Shown here in pieces: positions 36,349 through 38,372 of a DNA stretch of 38,372 bases (position 1 is the first letter of the stretch; the number at the start of each line of letters is the position of its first letter). A program made the translations under genes and the position numbers. This DNA is from Clostridia bacterium (GTDB lineage: Bacteria; Bacillota; Clostridia; Oscillospirales; Acutalibacteraceae): contig JAFSCI010000040.1 in the NCBI GenBank assembly GCA_017436815.1, positions 1 through 38,372 of the forward strand. Direction: 5' to 3'. The notes beneath the pieces were generated by a model. That model searched no databases, had not been told where the DNA came from, and saw only the letters and a program-made list of their open reading frames with translations.

Positions 36349-37136
36349 TGGATTTTAACTTTGCTACCGCACCACAAGGAAGTATATTCGACACCCACGC
36401 CCACTATGATGACGAGCGGTTCGACTCTGACAGATACGAACTGCTGGCCTCGTTAAAAAACAGCGGTGTTGGTGGCGTAATAAACTGCGCAGTTGACATT
36501 GAGTCCTCAAAAAACGTAATAAAAATAGCCGAGGATTTTGATTTTTGTTACTCGGCGGTAGGTTATCACCCCGAAAATTTACCCGACTCAAAATCGCTGG
36601 ACTTTGAAAAGCTATGTGAGCTTATAAAACACAAAAGTGTTGTTGCAATTGGTGAAATCGGGCTTGATTATTACTGGCATCAGGACAACAAGGACTACCA
36701 AAAACAGTCGTTTTTGTTGCAGACCGAATTTGCAATAAAAAATAATTTACCCGTAATCGTGCACGACCGTGAGGCCCACGCAGACACTTTAAGTATTTTG
36801 CAGGCCAAAAAACCTCGCGGAGTTTTGCATTGTTTTTCGGGCAGTGTCGAAATGGCCGAAAGCATACTAAAGCTTGGTATGTACATTGGCGTAGGCGGAG
36901 TTGTAACCTTTAAAAATTCAAAAAAATTAGCAGAAGTTGTAAAAAGCTTGCCGCTAAACAGAATTTTATTGGAGACCGATGCGCCCTATATGGCACCCGA
37001 GCCCTTCAGAGGCAAAACAAACAATTCGGCATATATTTTATTTGTTGCGAAAAAAATCGCCGAAATTAAGGGTGTTACCGAAACCGAGGTTTTAGAGCAA
37101 ACCTATCTAAACGCAAAAAATCTTTTTGGTGTTTAG
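36348..37136 (+). CDS. TatD-family metal-dependent hydrolase/DNase
   Basis: A 262-aa TIM-barrel hydrolase; family members show metal-dependent 3'-5' DNase activity. The metal ligands are visible in order: FDTHAHYDD (H17, H19), GEIGLDYYW with its glutamate, VHDREAH, LHCFSGS and the closing ETDAPYMAPEP. The ATG overlaps the metG stop by one base. The metG-tatD pairing is common in Firmicutes. TatD alternatives include D-Tyr-tRNA deacylase-like roles, not supported here. Confidence 0.93.
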   Translation: MDFNFATAPQGSIFDTHAHYDDERFDSDRYELLASLKNSGVGGVINCAVDIESSKNVIKIAEDFDFCYSAVGYHPENLPDSKSLDFEKLCELIKHKSVVAIGEIGLDYYWHQDNKDYQKQSFLLQTEFAIKNNLPVIVHDREAHADTLSILQAKKPRGVLHCFSGSVEMAESILKLGMYIGVGGVVTFKNSKKLAEVVKSLPLNRILLETDAPYMAPEPFRGKTNNSAYILFVAKKIAEIKGVTETEVLEQTYLNAKNLFGV

Positions 37137-37143
37137 TTTTGTG

Positions 37144-37149
37144 TATAAT
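37144..37149 (+). promoter_or_regulatory. -10 box candidate for the Asn/Gln-rich mini-gene
   Basis: Perfect TATAAT located 8 bp after the tatD stop and 46 bp before the mini-gene start. No good -35 box is at the expected distance. Confidence 0.4.
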
Positions 37150-37194
37150 AGCACCGCATTTTCAAATACTATTTTTGAAAGTGGGGTGAAAACC

Positions 37195-37299
37195 GTGAAC
37201 GATCAGAACAAGAACCAGAACAACCAGAATAACCAAAACAAAAACAACCAGAACCAGAATAAAAACCAGAATAACCAGAACAAAAATCAGAACTATTAA
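37195..37299 (+). CDS. 34-residue Asn/Gln/Lys mini-protein
   Basis: GTG start with AGTGGGGTG about 7-9 bp upstream, 35 codons including TAA, followed 17 bp later by a strong terminator. The product is built almost wholly from Asn (18), Gln (9) and Lys (4) in NQN, NNQ and NKN units, with one Asp near the start and a terminal Tyr. No signal peptide or membrane segment. Codons alternate between synonyms (AAC/AAT, CAG/CAA, AAA/AAG), which is more than a simple trinucleotide run. Prion-like or spore/stress-related roles can be imagined, but none is supported. It is too short for usual gene callers. Confidence 0.65.
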   Translation: MNDQNKNQNNQNNQNKNNQNQNKNQNNQNKNQNY

Positions 37300-37315
37300 T
37301 TTTTAAATAAATTAC

Positions 37316-37353
37316 AAAAAGATACCGCAGTTAAAAAACTGCGGTATCTTTTT
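37316..37353. terminator. Bidirectional terminator
   Basis: Perfect 12-bp stem GATACCGCAGTT / AACTGCGGTATC with an AAAA loop, flanked by five A on the left and five T on the right. Ends both the plus-strand mini-gene transcript and the minus-strand YitT transcript. Confidence 0.95.
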
Positions 37354-37364
37354 ATTTTTACTCT

Positions 37365-38216
37365 TTATTCAAAGCCGTTGCCGTTTACCTGGCTGGCTTC
37401 ACTTACTATAACAAAAGCCGAGGAATCTATACCCCTTACAATTTCCATTACCTTGCTTGCCTGGTGACGTCTTACAACACACATAAGCATTTGACGTTCT
37501 AAATTCGTATATGCACCCTTGGTTTTTATAAGGGTTACTCCCCTGTTTACGTTTTGCAGTATGCTTTTTGCTATAACGGTGTTCTCAGGCGAAATAACGT
37601 AAATCACCTTGCAGGTCTTTGCGCCGTAAATAACAAGGTCTATTACCTTTGTGCTGATAAACAGAGCAATAATCGTGTACAGCATACTCTCAAGACTTTT
37701 AAAAACAAGCGAATTAAGCAAAATAACGGCTAAATCTAAAATTAAAATACAGTTTCCTATAGAAAAAGCAGGCGCTTTTTTATTTATAATTTTTGCCAGA
37801 ATATCTATTCCGCCCGTAGTTGAGCCCTTGTACATAATAATACTTAGCCCTGCGCCCATTATAATTCCGCCAAAAATTGCGGCCAAAATAGGCTCTACGT
37901 AACGAGGGGTAAGATAAGCATCGGTAATATCAATCGCAACCGAAAAAATAACGGTTACAATGCTTGTTCTGACAATAAATTTTTTGCCGAAAATTATGGC
38001 GGCAGCCACAATTATAGGAACGTTTAAAGCAATTATTGAAAAGCCAATAGGTATGTTGATAAAGTAATTAAAGACCGTTGCAAGACCCGTTATTCCCCCG
38101 GCCGATAATCTTGCCGGGTTTATAAACATAACAAGTCCTACAGCATAAATTATACATCCTAAAGTGTAAAAACTGTAGTTACCAAGTTCCTTTAAAATAC
38201 CTTTTCGGCTTCGCAA
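37365..38216 (-). CDS. YitT-family membrane protein (DUF161/DUF2179)
   Basis: A 283-aa protein with five to six hydrophobic segments in the first 200 residues (the YitT membrane core, with INPARLSAGGITGLA, GSTTGGIDILAKI and ISTKVIDLVIYG) and a C-terminal DUF2179-like soluble domain (about 205-283; KCVVRRHQ-like pattern, here MLMCVVRRHQASKVMEIV, and DSSAFVIVSEASQVNG). Function in the family is not established; transport or membrane sensing is assumed. The start is a TTG with AGGGTGA 7 bp upstream; an ATG at 38221 is out of frame. Confidence 0.9.
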   Translation of the reverse strand: MRSRKGILKELGNYSFYTLGCIIYAVGLVMFINPARLSAGGITGLATVFNYFINIPIGFSIIALNVPIIVAAAIIFGKKFIVRTSIVTVIFSVAIDITDAYLTPRYVEPILAAIFGGIIMGAGLSIIMYKGSTTGGIDILAKIINKKAPAFSIGNCILILDLAVILLNSLVFKSLESMLYTIIALFISTKVIDLVIYGAKTCKVIYVISPENTVIAKSILQNVNRGVTLIKTKGAYTNLERQMLMCVVRRHQASKVMEIVRGIDSSAFVIVSEASQVNGNGFE

Positions 38217-38220
38217 AACA

Positions 38221-38238
38221 TCACCCTGCTTATAGGGT
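38221..38238 (-). promoter_or_regulatory. Hairpin sequestering the YitT ribosome-binding site
   Basis: ACCCT (38223-38227) and AGGGT (38234-38238) form a 5-bp stem around a 6-nt loop. On the minus strand the 3' arm is the AGGGTGA ribosome-binding site of the TTG-started yitT-like gene. It could reduce translation. Confidence 0.35.
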
Positions 38239-38258
38239 AACGAGAGTCGAACCCGTTA
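38237..38258 (-). other. tRNA T-arm-like hairpin
   Basis: Minus strand: GTAACGGG, loop TTCGACT, CTCGTTAC. The loop matches the conserved T-loop TTCRANY, and the stem pairs over 8 bp with one G-U. No D-arm, anticodon arm, acceptor partner or CCA is visible, so this is not a complete tRNA. It may be a tRNA 3'-fragment or attachment-site remnant. Confidence 0.4.
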
Positions 38259-38260
38259 CG

Positions 38261-38367
38261 CCTTAAAATCAATAATTTTTCACCTTTTCTTGCCTCATCA
38301 CTTGTAATACGTCAGTATTACTGCGTTCTTCGTCTTCGCCCTTTTAAAAAATTCTTTGATTTTAAGG
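38261..38367. repeat. MITE-like inverted-repeat element
   Basis: Perfect 12-bp terminal inverted repeats, CCTTAAAATCAA (38261-38272) and TTGATTTTAAGG (38356-38367), bound a 107-bp non-coding unit. It contains a second perfect palindrome, GTAATAC-GTCA-GTATTAC (38304-38321). GTCGAA occurs just outside both sides (38246-38251 and 38367-38372), as a possible duplicated target or attachment core. No transposase is present, and the window ends here. Confidence 0.5.
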
Positions 38368-38372
38368 TCGAA

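Noticed and set aside
37195-37299. Mini-gene as a simple trinucleotide microsatellite
   Set aside because: Codons are mixed synonymously and the frame has a start signal, a terminal Tyr, a stop and a terminator; slippage alone would give uniform codons. Kept as a gene with moderate confidence.
38237-38258. Complete tRNA gene at the right edge
   Set aside because: Only a T-arm-like hairpin is present; no acceptor partner, D-arm, anticodon arm or CCA was found within the window.

Overview
The window looks like chromosomal DNA of an endospore-forming clostridium, probably a gut-type Oscillospirales/Ruminococcaceae relative. The evidence is the clostridial spoVB-mazG-hup-rqcP-yabP-yabQ-divIC-S1 order, a recJ-rel-dtd-MBL-hemZ string, a CotH lipoprotein, a CIRCE-type groESL operon, moderate-to-low GC, AT-rich intergenic regions with good sigma-A promoters, and GC-rich palindromic intergenic repeats. 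The species assignment is inference from gene order and style only. No rRNA, complete tRNA, CRISPR array, phage gene or transposase was seen.

Layout. 1-414 is the 5' end of a secreted beta-ladder protein whose promoter carries a palindrome exactly filling the -35/-10 spacer. 415-778 is non-coding and filled with palindromic repeats. 779-4523 (minus) is a cotH-pncB-lipoprotein operon. 4525-6594 is groESL with a terminator and a CIRCE-like operator that has a 6-bp instead of 9-bp spacer. 6612-9515 (minus) holds a lipid-kinase-like protein, a THUMP rRNA methyltransferase and an orphan class I fumarase alpha subunit. 9532-14394 is the sporulation/division/ribosome-rescue cluster. 14415-23236 is a long housekeeping run (nucleosidase, coiled-coil protein, uridine-kinase-like protein, HemZ, MBL hydrolase, Dtd, Rel, RecJ) with a clear promoter before recJ.

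23254-29176 is an accessory catabolic locus. A minus-strand operon (GH43 family protein, 63-aa lipoprotein, two related FAD oxidoreductases, NAD synthetase) is divergent from an AraC regulator, and a palindrome overlaps the operon's -35 box. 29180-30442 is enolase. 30519-37353 (plus) holds rlmB, a 1017-aa membrane protein, metG, tatD and a 34-residue Asn/Gln-rich mini-gene with its own ribosome-binding site and terminator. 37365-38216 (minus) is a YitT-type membrane protein, and the last 150 bp contain a MITE-like inverted-repeat element next to a tRNA-T-arm-like hairpin.

The most interesting items are: the 1017-aa protein, which I read as a P1B-type ATPase fold that has lost the DKTGT phosphorylation motif, the TGD motif and the GDGxND motif and gained a ~475-residue disordered head; the Asn/Gln/Lys mini-protein; and the GH43/twin-FAD/nadE/AraC locus. 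No computation or search was run; all family assignments come from motifs read by eye.
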